NCBI GenBank assembly: GCA_024277285.1
Contig: JAJRVM010000163.1
Coordinates: 12,697-76,696 of the forward strand
Source of the DNA: Planctomycetota bacterium
GTDB lineage: Bacteria; Planctomycetota; Planctomycetia; Pirellulales; Pirellulaceae
Direction: 5' to 3'
Length of the DNA stretch: 64,000 nucleotides
The notes beneath the pieces were generated by a model. It searched no databases, was not told where the DNA came from, and saw only the letters and a list, made by a program, of their open reading frames with translations. Each line of letters begins with the position of its first letter. Position 1 is the first letter of the stretch. Shown one piece after another: positions 48,854 through 57,266 of this stretch. The position numbers were made by a program, and so were the translations under genes.

Positions 48854-51643
48854 CTAATCGTCTTTGAGTCCCAGACGCGCAAACCACTTACTCGATTTTC
48901 CCTGTTTTTCGGAACCGGCGGTCTTGGGCGTATCGGCGGATTCCTTTGGCTGGCTTCCTTCCAGCTTTCTCAATTTCTCTTCCAACTCGTTGCGTTCGCG
49001 GGCCAAGCGAGCTCGCTCCATGGAGGCTTCGATTTCAGCCTTGCGGAGTTTCTCCTGCAGCTCTTCCCTCAAATGCGTCAAGTTCTTGCGTTCTTCCTGA
49101 ATCAGCTCATCCTGATCGAACACATCAGCAATCGCGGATGCTCCGACTGCGACATTTCCGATATTCTCGGCCTGCTGCTCCAGCAATTCTCGCAGTTCCG
49201 CAATCTCTCGTTCTTTGTCTGCGACAACCTGATCGGTAATACGAATCGTCCCTTCGACTGTCAATCGGTCTTGCTCCTGCGCGGGCTCCGCCTCGTCAAA
49301 ATCAGATTCCAACTGAGCAAGCAAGCGTTGTTTTTGGCTTTCCCAATCAAAACCATTCCCCACAACGACACTGGTGTCGCCGCCGCCCGCTTCTCGAGCG
49401 GCCTTCAGGTCGCTTGTAAGCCGCCGGTTTTCGACCTTTAGCTCGCGTAGATCGCTCACAGCCATTTCAAGGCGTTGTTGCAATTCCGCGTCACACTGAC
49501 CATCGCCCGTCGGTATGTCGGCAAGTTCCTCGCGCAGTTGTTCGACTTGCTGCTGATGCTCGTCCCGCAACTGCTGCACCAACTGTTCATGTTGTTCGCG
49601 CAGCAGCTGGAGTTTTTCGCCATGCTGATCGCGTGTCTGAGCCAGCTCGATTTCCGCTTGCTCGCGCAGCTGGCTAAGTTGCTGTTCTTGCAATGCGCGT
49701 GACGCGTCATCACCACTCGCTGTCGCCTCGCGTGCTTCGGCGAGTTGCTGATCCCGCTCCGCCAAGACTTCTTCAAGCTCTTCGACCTTACTGCGTGCCA
49801 AGGCGATGGCTGCTCGGGCGGCGAAATCACGTTCGTCAGCTCCGGCGTGAAGTTCCGTCAATTCCGCCACGAGACGTTCGCCTTCCGACTCCGACTCTGC
49901 GCGTGCATGTTGCAGCTGCGCCAATTCCTCGCGCAGCGCCGCGGACTGATCATTCTCTTGTAGCTGGGCAACTCGTTGTTCCCAATCTCCCTGCTGCTGT
50001 TGCCAATGTACGGTTTGCTGCTCCAGTTCCGCGTGCAGCTCATCGAATTTTTCGCTCGCTTCATCACGTTGACGAGTCAGCGTTTCGACCAATTCTTCCA
50101 GCTGAGTTCGTTGCTCCCGTTGTTCTTCGAGCTCACCACGCAATCTTTCCGCACGTGTGGTAACTTCGGTCAATTGGACGGTCAGTGCAGAGTCTGCATC
50201 GGCTGCCAGTTGCAGCAGCTCGGCGCGACGTTTTTCCAGTTCGGCCGTTTGTTCAGCACGTTGCGTCCGCAACTGCTGGGCAATGTTACGGCGTTGATCA
50301 CGCGTTTTCGCTTCGCGCTGCTGGAGCTGCTCCCGAGCCGCTTCCAGTTGACTCTGCTGGGCAGTCAAGTGCTCCTGCTGCTGATCCAATTCGGTCGATC
50401 GCTGTCCCAGCGCGGCTTCGATATCATCGAGTTCGCGCTGTCGCTGCTCAATTTGCAGCTGGCGTTGTTCAAGTTCTTCGCGCTGGCTCGCCGCAGCAGC
50501 CAGCTCTTCCTCGAGCGCATCGCGCCGCTGCTCGATTGCCGCTACTTCGTCATGCAATTGCGTCCAGCGGCTATCCAACTCCTCTTGTCGCTGCTGCAGC
50601 TCGACAACGCGCTGCTCATGAGCCTCTTCGGCTTCGGCGAGCTGCTGACGCGTCTCCTCGATACTGCTCGTGCGCGTTTCCAGGTCGCCGGTCTGCTGGG
50701 CGATCTGGTCGGCCAACTGCCCTAACTCGGCTTCACGCAGGCCGAGCGACTCCAGCTGCTCGCGGATCTCCACTTTCTGGTCTTCCAGCTCGTCACGGTC
50801 GGCGCCAAGCGTGCGTCGGTCCTGCTCAAGCCGTTCGTGTTTGCTTTCATACTCAGCGCGTTTCTCGTTAACTGCGGAACGTGCTTCAGCCAATTGCGCC
50901 GCTTCCAGCTGCAGCTGCTCGACGCGTGCCGCAATCTCGTCATCCTGAGCCGTCAGTTGCCGACACCGCTCGTCCAGTTCGTCGCGATCCCGTTCAAGCT
51001 GCTCTTCGTGCAGATGCAGCGCTTCTGCGTCCGCATCAAGCTGCGTCTGACGTTGATGAAGTTCGTCGACCATCGTCTGATGGTCAGTCAGCTGTTGGTC
51101 GGCGCACGCCTTTTGTCCTTCCAGTTCCTGGGAACGTTGCGCAAGCTCTTCCGTCTGTTCATCCAGGCTTGTCGTACGCTGCTGGAAGTCCGCTTCTTGC
51201 TGTTCCAATTCGCGTTGCCGTTCGGCGAAATCCTGCTGCTGCTGCGCAAGCTCGTCACGGCGCTGCTCCAGTTTCTGAATCTGCGACTGCAGATCACTGA
51301 GCATCGTCTCCTGTCGAGCGTTGGCTTCGGCCTGGCGTTCTTCCCATTGACTCTGCCGCTGTTCGATCTCTTCCCGCTGCCTGGTTAGCTCCTGTGCCTT
51401 TTCTTCCAGCTCAGCCGCGCGGCGCTCAAGATCGCCGTCACGCTGTTCAACCTCCGTTCGATCATGCGCGAGTTCATCCGTGACCTTCTGGATCTGCTCG
51501 GCCAGAGTCGCTTCGACGCGCGCAATGCGGTCGTGCTCCTCTTGCAGGAGATATCGAGCCCGTTCACGCTGCTGTTGCAACGCGTGGGAGAATTGCTCGC
51601 TCCATTGAAGGGCTGTCGCGGAGTCGGGGAGTCGGTCTTCCAT
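48854..51643 (-). CDS. 929-residue Gln/Glu-rich coiled-coil protein
   Basis: From about residue 10 to residue 900 the protein is one continuous heptad-type coiled coil, very rich in Glu, Gln, Leu and Arg (for example QQREELEQRQ-like repeats) and without any signal peptide or membrane helix. The C-terminus ends in a short basic tail finishing WFARLGLKDD. No catalytic motif is present. Composition resembles bacterial scaffold, SMC-like or intermediate-filament-like coiled coils, but head domains of SMC/Rad50 are missing. The start has no strong ribosome site. A structural or cytoskeletal role in the large planctomycete cell is possible inference. Low-complexity frames on the opposite strand are shadows. 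Confidence 0.82.
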   Translation of the reverse strand: MEDRLPDSATALQWSEQFSHALQQQRERARYLLQEEHDRIARVEATLAEQIQKVTDELAHDRTEVEQRDGDLERRAAELEEKAQELTRQREEIEQRQSQWEERQAEANARQETMLSDLQSQIQKLEQRRDELAQQQQDFAERQRELEQQEADFQQRTTSLDEQTEELAQRSQELEGQKACADQQLTDHQTMVDELHQRQTQLDADAEALHLHEEQLERDRDELDERCRQLTAQDDEIAARVEQLQLEAAQLAEARSAVNEKRAEYESKHERLEQDRRTLGADRDELEDQKVEIREQLESLGLREAELGQLADQIAQQTGDLETRTSSIEETRQQLAEAEEAHEQRVVELQQRQEELDSRWTQLHDEVAAIEQRRDALEEELAAAASQREELEQRQLQIEQRQRELDDIEAALGQRSTELDQQQEHLTAQQSQLEAAREQLQQREAKTRDQRRNIAQQLRTQRAEQTAELEKRRAELLQLAADADSALTVQLTEVTTRAERLRGELEEQREQRTQLEELVETLTRQRDEASEKFDELHAELEQQTVHWQQQQGDWEQRVAQLQENDQSAALREELAQLQHARAESESEGERLVAELTELHAGADERDFAARAAIALARSKVEELEEVLAERDQQLAEAREATASGDDASRALQEQQLSQLREQAEIELAQTRDQHGEKLQLLREQHEQLVQQLRDEHQQQVEQLREELADIPTGDGQCDAELQQRLEMAVSDLRELKVENRRLTSDLKAAREAGGGDTSVVVGNGFDWESQKQRLLAQLESDFDEAEPAQEQDRLTVEGTIRITDQVVADKEREIAELRELLEQQAENIGNVAVGASAIADVFDQDELIQEERKNLTHLREELQEKLRKAEIEASMERARLARERNELEEKLRKLEGSQPKESADTPKTAGSEKQGKSSKWFARLGLKDD

Positions 51644-52121
51644 GTCGTTATCAAATTCGCAAAGCCAATCGGGACGTTATCTGCCAGCATCGCCTTGGCG
51701 AGAATGGTGCGTCACGGCCTGTGAGGGTCGTACCGCTGGATACTTGGAAATGCTGCGCGTAACTTGCTACCATTGCTATACGTCAGAACCTAGTCACGGT
51801 CAAAAAAGGGCCGGTTTGATGTTCAGATTATGCCGAATGTAACGACCCGATGGATGTCAGGATCTGCATTCGGCTTGGCAACACGACATTGCACCGTCAT
51901 GATGAGCGTAGCACGGTGTCGCGTGCCGTGTCGCAACAGCGTCTCGGCCCGCGTTCAGTTTCCCCGCTTGGCGCGTCGAGTGTGATGCAAGCGGCCTGAA
52001 GAGTGCGAGAGGCAGGCACAAGACATGTGGCGATCCGCAGCCAGTCAGGTGACCGACGGAATTCGTCTTCAGCGGATTAGTGCGTTTTTTCCAGTTGTTT
52101 GGCGTTGAGGGAGTAAGTGGC
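51644..52121. other. Divergent intergenic region
   Basis: 478 bases lie between the coiled-coil gene (leftward) and ftr (rightward), holding both promoters. No structured element was recognised. Confidence 0.4.
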
Positions 52122-53009
52122 GTGAAAATTGGCGACACCTGGATCGACGACACTTTCGCAGAAGCATTCCCGATGCGCTACGCACGCCTGGTCGTGACCG
52201 CGCAAGACAGCCATTGGCTGGACGCAGCCGTGCGCGAATTCACCGGCTACAGCGCTTCGGTAATCGCCTGTGATGCGGAAACCGGAGTCGAACAACTGCT
52301 CGACACCAACCAGACCCCCGACGGTCGGCCCGGCGCCGCACTGCTACTGTTCGGATTCTCCGTCGACGCACTCGCCAAGGCAATCCCAAATCGCACCGGC
52401 CAATGCCTGATGACCTGTCCAACCACCGCCGTTTTCGACGGTCTGGCGGATGCCGAGCAGCGCGTGGCGTTGGGCAAGCATATCCGCTTTTTCGGTGATG
52501 GTTACCAGAAAAGCAAACTACTCGATGGCACACGTTACTGGCGAATTCCAGTAATGGACGGTGAATTCGTCGTCGTCGAATCGGTCGGTGTCAAGAAAGG
52601 AGTTGCTGGTGGAAACATCATCCTGCAGGCGGTCGATGCCACCACCGCACTCGCCGCCGCACGACGTGGCGTCGAAGCGATCGGCAAAGTCGATGGCGTT
52701 ATCACGCCATTTCCAGGCGGCGTCGTGCGCAGCGGCAGCAAAGTTGGCTCGCGTTACAAGGCACTCAAGGCCTCGACCGCCCATGCCTATTGCCCCACCC
52801 TGCGCGGGCGCGTCGATTCCCTTCTTCACGACAAAGCACACTGTGCGTACGAAATTGTGATCGATGGGATTGATCAAGCGACGGTCGCCGTGGCAATGAC
52901 GGCGGCGATCCAGGCTGCCGCGGGAAACGGCGTCGTCGCGATCGGAGCAGGGAACTACGGTGGGAAACTTGGTAAGTTCCACTTTCACTTGCGCGAGCTG
53001 CTTGCGTAG
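52122..53009 (+). CDS. ftr: Formylmethanofuran:tetrahydromethanopterin formyltransferase
   Basis: Ftr (FhcD) moves a formyl group between methanofuran and tetrahydromethanopterin in the archaeal-type C1 pathway kept by methylotrophs and planctomycetes. The 295-residue product matches the usual length of about 297. Landmarks are IDDTFAEAFPMRYARLVVTA, TPDGRPGAALLLFGF, CPTTAVFDGL, IPVMDGEFVVVES and the end GNYGGKLGKFHFHLRELL. A GTG start at 52122 is preferred because GAGGGAG lies 10 bases upstream and it aligns with known N-termini; 14 codons further upstream is the longest frame. The other C1 genes (fwd/fhc, mch, mtd) are not in the window. The DUF2007 gene follows by 60 bases. Confidence 0.95.
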   Translation: MKIGDTWIDDTFAEAFPMRYARLVVTAQDSHWLDAAVREFTGYSASVIACDAETGVEQLLDTNQTPDGRPGAALLLFGFSVDALAKAIPNRTGQCLMTCPTTAVFDGLADAEQRVALGKHIRFFGDGYQKSKLLDGTRYWRIPVMDGEFVVVESVGVKKGVAGGNIILQAVDATTALAAARRGVEAIGKVDGVITPFPGGVVRSGSKVGSRYKALKASTAHAYCPTLRGRVDSLLHDKAHCAYEIVIDGIDQATVAVAMTAAIQAAAGNGVVAIGAGNYGGKLGKFHFHLRELLA

Positions 53010-53069
53010 AACAACCCTTCGCCTCGAAATATCCCGACACTCCATTCTCCTGACAACAAGGCGGCTCAA

Positions 53070-53345
53070 ATGGCAAGCGACCCGAACAACCCCGAGGTGC
53101 TGACGCGTGTGGAAAGCGATCTAGAAGCGGCAGCTCTCGTCACGGCACTGGCAGCCCGAGGCATCGACGCGTCGACCACCGGCTCTTTCACCGCCGGCTT
53201 TCGCGCAGAGGCTCCCGGCCGCATCCAGGTGATCGTCCGACGCCAAGATCTGCCACAAGCCCAGAAAGTACTCGCCGAAATTAAAAAAGCCCCATCCGAC
53301 GTCGACTGGTCACAAGTCGATGTGGGTGACCCTGAAGATGAGTGA
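53070..53345 (+). CDS. DUF2007 family small protein
   Basis: This 91-residue protein has the DUF2007 (PF09413) pattern: an N-terminal strand-helix VLTRVESDLEAAALVTALAA, then RIQVIVRRQDLPQAQKVLAE and an acidic tail. Members are predicted small regulatory or signal-transducing proteins of unknown function, with a ferredoxin-like fold. It lies 60 bases downstream of ftr on the same strand and may be cotranscribed, a link seen only from position. The ribosome site AAGGCGG lies about nine bases before the ATG. Confidence 0.75.
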   Translation: MASDPNNPEVLTRVESDLEAAALVTALAARGIDASTTGSFTAGFRAEAPGRIQVIVRRQDLPQAQKVLAEIKKAPSDVDWSQVDVGDPEDE

Positions 53346-53479
53346 GCTGGCAAAGCCACTTCCACGCATCTCGTTTCACTAAGCTTCGTCTCTAAACTCG
53401 GAATTGCCCGCGGCTACTCCGCGTAACTGCCGGGAAAACGTGTCACTTGGCTGCGTGAAAGGGCGTTTTGAGACAAAGC

Positions 53480-54249
53480 CTAGATGTCTCCGGACAAACT
53501 GCCATCCGAATCGTCACAGTCAAGCTGTTGTGCAAATGCCATCGCGTGAGCCTGCAGACTGATGGCAAATCCACGGAATGCCAGCTCATTTGACGGACTG
53601 TGATGCTCGCCTTGAAGACCACTATCGCGAGGCGTGAGTAACAGACTCACACCGTCATACAATCGATCACGAAGGAGTTTGGTCAACAGTATTTCATACC
53701 GCTTGGCATAGGACGCGCCGCGAAACTCCGGGAAAACGCCGAAATGAGGCTCTCTGACGCTCACTGGAGCCTGCGACCGTGGGCAATCCTCCAGAATGAA
53801 AACGTAGCCAAGCCACGGACGTTGCGATGGACTGAAAGCACCTTCGCGATAGGCCGCCCAAAGATCCGTCGCGTTTCCCACGGCCTCCTCGGTTCGGTTA
53901 TTGAAGTTATGCCAAACGATGGTCCGACCTGTGCCTTGAACTCAATAACGGCCAGCAAATGGTCCCCAACAACCGCCAGCAGATCCCAACTCTTCTCCGC
54001 TCGATAATAACCTGGAAGTTCAAGAGAGTTATTCCAAAACACGTTAGCTTCGGGCAACCCTGCGGCGATAAGCAAGTCTCGGCATAAAATAACGAACCCA
54101 TCCAGATGCTTGCCGCCCGTGACTGCAGCCCGCAGTCCGGCGTCTCTTCTGCCCGTTTTCTCGCCTTGGGTCCGTGCTTGCCTGTTGCGAGTGTGCCAAA
54201 AGTGCGCGATGGCTGTTTCCAGTCTCGACTCAAGATCTTCCACTGACAT
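53480..54249 (-). pseudogene. XhoI/PaeR7I-type restriction endonuclease gene with one frameshift
   Basis: Two overlapping frames join into a PaeR7I-family type II restriction enzyme of about 256 residues (PaeR7I and XhoI about 245). Frame 1 from ATG 54249 runs through ETAIAHFWHTRNRQA and the active-site segment LLAVIEFKAQVGPSFG (Glu-x-Lys of a PD-(D/E)XK fold). At about 53908-53912 one A is missing; restoring it continues as NNFNNRTEEAVGNATDLWAA, YREGAFSPSQRPWLGYVFIL, EDCPRSQAPVSVREPHFGVF and the end of the protein. As written, the enzyme lacks its C-terminal half. It overlaps the methyltransferase stop by 20 bases. The family cleaves CTCGAG; this specificity is inference. A sequencing or assembly error cannot be excluded. 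Confidence 0.82.
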
Positions 54250-55207
54250 TCACCCTTGCCGTTGTAAACATATCAGGAACTTTGCTGATTCGCTTTTCGG
54301 CCGCCTTGAAATAGTGAGGATCGATCTCGTACCCAATCGAATTCCGTCCGTTCTTCATGGCCGCAACAGAGGTCGTACCAGTCCCCAGAAAAGGATCCAA
54401 TACCGTATCTCCGACGAAACTGAACATCCGAATCAGACGTTCTGCCAATTCGCATGGATACGGCGCTGGATGGTTTCTGGTCGACGCCCCTGTAAGCCCG
54501 GTCCAAATCTGTTGAAACCACGCCTTGTGCTTGTCGCTCGGTATGACGCTCAAGATTCGAGTTGGAAACGAGGGGCTTCGATACCCCCCCGGCTTTCGCT
54601 CCATCAGGATAAACTCGATGTCGTTCTTGATGACGGAATTGGGCTCATACGGTTTTCCGAGGAAGGATGATCCGTTCCCTGTGGATTCAAAAGCCGCATT
54701 GGATATCTTGTGCCAAATAATTGGAGCAAGGTTGTCGAAACCGATTTTTCGACAACGCTCCTGAATTGATGCGTGAAGAGGAATGACCGTATGCCGACCG
54801 TTGTTCTTCCGCCGCGAGAGGCAAACGTCTCCCACGACACATATGAGCCGACCACCAGGCACCAAAGCCTTGAAACAGCGTCTCCACACCTTGTTCAACT
54901 CGCGAAGAAAACAATCGTATTCATCCACATGGCCAAGTTGCCCGTCTGTGTCCCGATACTCCTTTAACGTCCAATACGGCGGTGATGTCACCACTAGGTG
55001 TACCGATTCCGCCTCCAACCTCATCTCGCGCGCGTCCGCCAGATGCAATACATGATCCGTCGGAATTCGGCTCACCGCCTCATCGACCAGTCGGAGTAGT
55101 TCGGGATCCTTGGCAATCGCGGGAATCGCGGCCTGCGTGTTCTTAATTCTCGCCAACTCGGGCGGCAAGAGACCATCGTATGCGTTCACATTCCGTTGCG
55201 TCGCCAT
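54230..55207 (-). CDS. DNA methyltransferase (beta class, TSPPYW type) of the restriction-modification pair
   Basis: This SAM-dependent DNA methyltransferase of about 325 residues has motif IV as TSPPYW near the N-terminus and motif I as DPFLGTGTTS in the C-terminal third. That circular order defines the beta class, N4-cytosine or N6-adenine enzymes. SPPY usage alone cannot separate the two. It overlaps the nuclease gene by 20 bases in the same direction, so it is the cognate modification enzyme. The nuclease belongs to the XhoI group, so CTCGAG is a reasonable target; the known M.PaeR7I belongs to another methyltransferase class, so the pair is a new combination or has other specificity. The start at 55207 is preferred over longer GTG or ATG starts 7 and 15 codons upstream. 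Confidence 0.88.
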   Translation of the reverse strand: MATQRNVNAYDGLLPPELARIKNTQAAIPAIAKDPELLRLVDEAVSRIPTDHVLHLADAREMRLEAESVHLVVTSPPYWTLKEYRDTDGQLGHVDEYDCFLRELNKVWRRCFKALVPGGRLICVVGDVCLSRRKNNGRHTVIPLHASIQERCRKIGFDNLAPIIWHKISNAAFESTGNGSSFLGKPYEPNSVIKNDIEFILMERKPGGYRSPSFPTRILSVIPSDKHKAWFQQIWTGLTGASTRNHPAPYPCELAERLIRMFSFVGDTVLDPFLGTGTTSVAAMKNGRNSIGYEIDPHYFKAAEKRISKVPDMFTTARVNVSGRS

Positions 55208-55452
55208 TTCACACCGTCTTGGAACCATGCTCTGAGTTTCGATTGTCGCCACTATTCTCGACTGTCGCCTTCATTCTAATGACGCGTGTGGAAACCAACC
55301 AGTGGTACGCCGCCTGGAACATCCTCCCCCGCGACGCCTACCAACCGTGTTGAATCGCCACCGCCGTTGTTTCTGCCCCGCAAGATGAGGTAGAATAGCT
55401 TCCACATCCGGTTTCCCGACCCCGCCCGCCACCACCCCAACGGGAGTTCACT

Positions 55453-56907
55453 ATGAACCAAATGACACGACGCCGCTTTCTCAGGACAACCGCCGCCACC
55501 AGCGCGGCATTCTCACTGTTCACGATCTCCGGTACGAAGGCGTCCGGACACGTGATCGGCGCCAATGATTCAGTGCGACTCGCCGTGGCCGGTATCAATG
55601 GACGTGGGCACGCACATATCGGCGAATTTGCCAAACAAGAAAACGTGCGAGTCACTTGTTTGGTCGACCCCGACAGCCGATTGTTTGCCGCACGAAGCAA
55701 AGAACTGAGCGACAAGTACAAGACCGACCCGACCTGCGTGCAAGATATACGTAAGGCGTTGGAAGACAAATCGATCGACGCGGTGAGTGTTGCCACTTGC
55801 AACCATTGGCATTCGCTAATCACGGTCTGGGCCTGCCAGGCAGGTAAACATGTCTATGTCGAAAAGCCGATCAGCCACAACCTGTTTGAAGGGCGCCAAT
55901 GCGTCGAGGCAGCGCGAAAATACAATCGCGTCGTACAGCATGGAACACAGCAACGCAGTAGCCAGCAACGTGCCGAGCAGATTGCGGCGATCCAATCGGG
56001 GAAATACGGAAAACTACGAGTAGCTAAAGGCTATTGTTGCAAACCTCGCTGGTCGATTGGATTCCGACCAGAAGGCCCTCCGCCCGAAGGTTTTGATTTC
56101 GACGTCTGGCTTGGCCCGGCGCCGAAACAGCCGTTCCATGCCAACCTGCATCCTTATAACTGGCACTGGTTCTGGGACTTTGGTAACGGCGACACCGGCA
56201 ACCAGGGTGTGCATGAGATGGATGTCGCTCGCTGGGGTATCAAAGGAGCCACGCTGCCCACCAAAGTTTGGAGCCTCGGCGGACGCTTCCTCCCCGAGGA
56301 CAAGGACCAAGGCCAAACACCCAACATGCAGCTCTCCGTCTACGAGTTCGGTGACGTGTTACTCGTCTTTGAGACGCGTGGACTAGTCGCCAATAAGGAC
56401 GTGCCAGGGGCTCCACCGTTCAAAGTGGCCAACGAATTCTACACCACCGACGGCGTCATTCGCGATTGGAAATTCTATCCCAAGAGCGGTGGCGATCCCG
56501 AGCCGCTACAAGGCGGCAAAGCCAATGTCACACCCGGCGGTCCTTTCCCCGCGTTCATCGCGGCCGTCCGCGCGGGCGATCCACAAATGAGCAACTGCGA
56601 TGCCGAAGTCGCGCACTATTCAGCGGCGCTCTGCCACCTGGGCAATATCTCGTATCGGCTGGGAAAACCAGTGCCGATGCAAGCCAGGCCAAGAATGCTG
56701 GGTGACAATGCCGAAGTGATCGACGCGTTCGATGCACTGCACGATAACCTCAAAGTGGTCGGCATCCCGATGGACAACAACACGTACCAACTTGGCCGTG
56801 TCCTTAACTTGGATCCCAAAACGGAAAAATTCGTCAACGATGACCGGGCCAACCAGCTACTCACGCGTCCCTACCGGAAACCTTACGTGGTGCCGAAAGA
56901 GGTATAG
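55453..56907 (+). CDS. Tat-exported Gfo/Idh/MocA-family oxidoreductase
   Basis: This 484-residue protein has a twin-arginine signal (TRRRFLRTTAATSAAFSLF) followed by the nucleotide-binding Rossmann part VRLAVAGINGRGHAHIGEFA. The substrate-domain signature HVYVEKPISHNLFEGRQCVE contains the EKP motif, and the dimerisation beta-sheet part contains GNGDTGNQGVHEMDVARWG. Planctomycetes encode dozens of such exported dehydrogenases, thought to act on sugars. GGGAG lies nine bases before the ATG. A perfect 36-bp palindrome follows the stop codon by 20 bases, and the cytochrome/DUF1592 gene is next on the same strand. Substrate unknown. Confidence 0.93.
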   Translation: MNQMTRRRFLRTTAATSAAFSLFTISGTKASGHVIGANDSVRLAVAGINGRGHAHIGEFAKQENVRVTCLVDPDSRLFAARSKELSDKYKTDPTCVQDIRKALEDKSIDAVSVATCNHWHSLITVWACQAGKHVYVEKPISHNLFEGRQCVEAARKYNRVVQHGTQQRSSQQRAEQIAAIQSGKYGKLRVAKGYCCKPRWSIGFRPEGPPPEGFDFDVWLGPAPKQPFHANLHPYNWHWFWDFGNGDTGNQGVHEMDVARWGIKGATLPTKVWSLGGRFLPEDKDQGQTPNMQLSVYEFGDVLLVFETRGLVANKDVPGAPPFKVANEFYTTDGVIRDWKFYPKSGGDPEPLQGGKANVTPGGPFPAFIAAVRAGDPQMSNCDAEVAHYSAALCHLGNISYRLGKPVPMQARPRMLGDNAEVIDAFDALHDNLKVVGIPMDNNTYQLGRVLNLDPKTEKFVNDDRANQLLTRPYRKPYVVPKEV

Positions 56908-57266
56908 CGAAACGTGCGAGGAAGAGGTCGTAGGGTGTGTCAAGCTTGACACACCCTACGACACGGCTGCCTACCACAAGCAGCAGGCCAACGCGATGGC
57001 CTGCCACACCTCTTTGTGCCTTCCTTCACAGGCCGCTATTGGACACAGATCGACCGTTCTTGATACAATCCAAAAGTGCGCGGCGTTCGCCCCCGCGTCG
57101 AGACTGGCGCAACGGATTGCCCCCACAAACGAGATGCAAGACGTTTTCTTTTGTAGCAGGGTGTTGCCACCGGGCGTCTTGTAAGCCTCACCACGCGGAC
57201 AACCCATATGGCGACACCCATCCTAACGTGAACTCCGCTCGATTGTCCCTCCTGAAGGTAACTGCC
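56908..57266. other. Intergenic region with palindrome, otherwise nothing recognised
   Basis: It holds the 36-bp palindrome at 56927-56962 and about 300 bases without a gene. The upstream open frame of the next gene crosses it but has no domain. Confidence 0.5.
56927..56962. repeat. Perfect 36-bp palindrome carrying TAGGGTGTGTCAAG
   Basis: The arms of 18 bases are GTCGTAGGGTGTGTCAAG and its exact reverse complement. The same TAGGGTGTGTCAAG core occurs as an inverted pair at 61493-61573. The hairpin would have no loop and no T-run, so a repeat (REP/BIME or MITE-like) element is likelier than a terminator. Confidence 0.9.

Noticed and set aside
49456..51724. Several long frames opposite the coiled-coil gene
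   Set aside because: Antisense shadows caused by the low-complexity Gln/Glu codon pattern.
55338..55823. Minus-strand frame over the start of the Gfo/Idh/MocA gene
   Set aside because: Shadow of a well-supported plus-strand gene.
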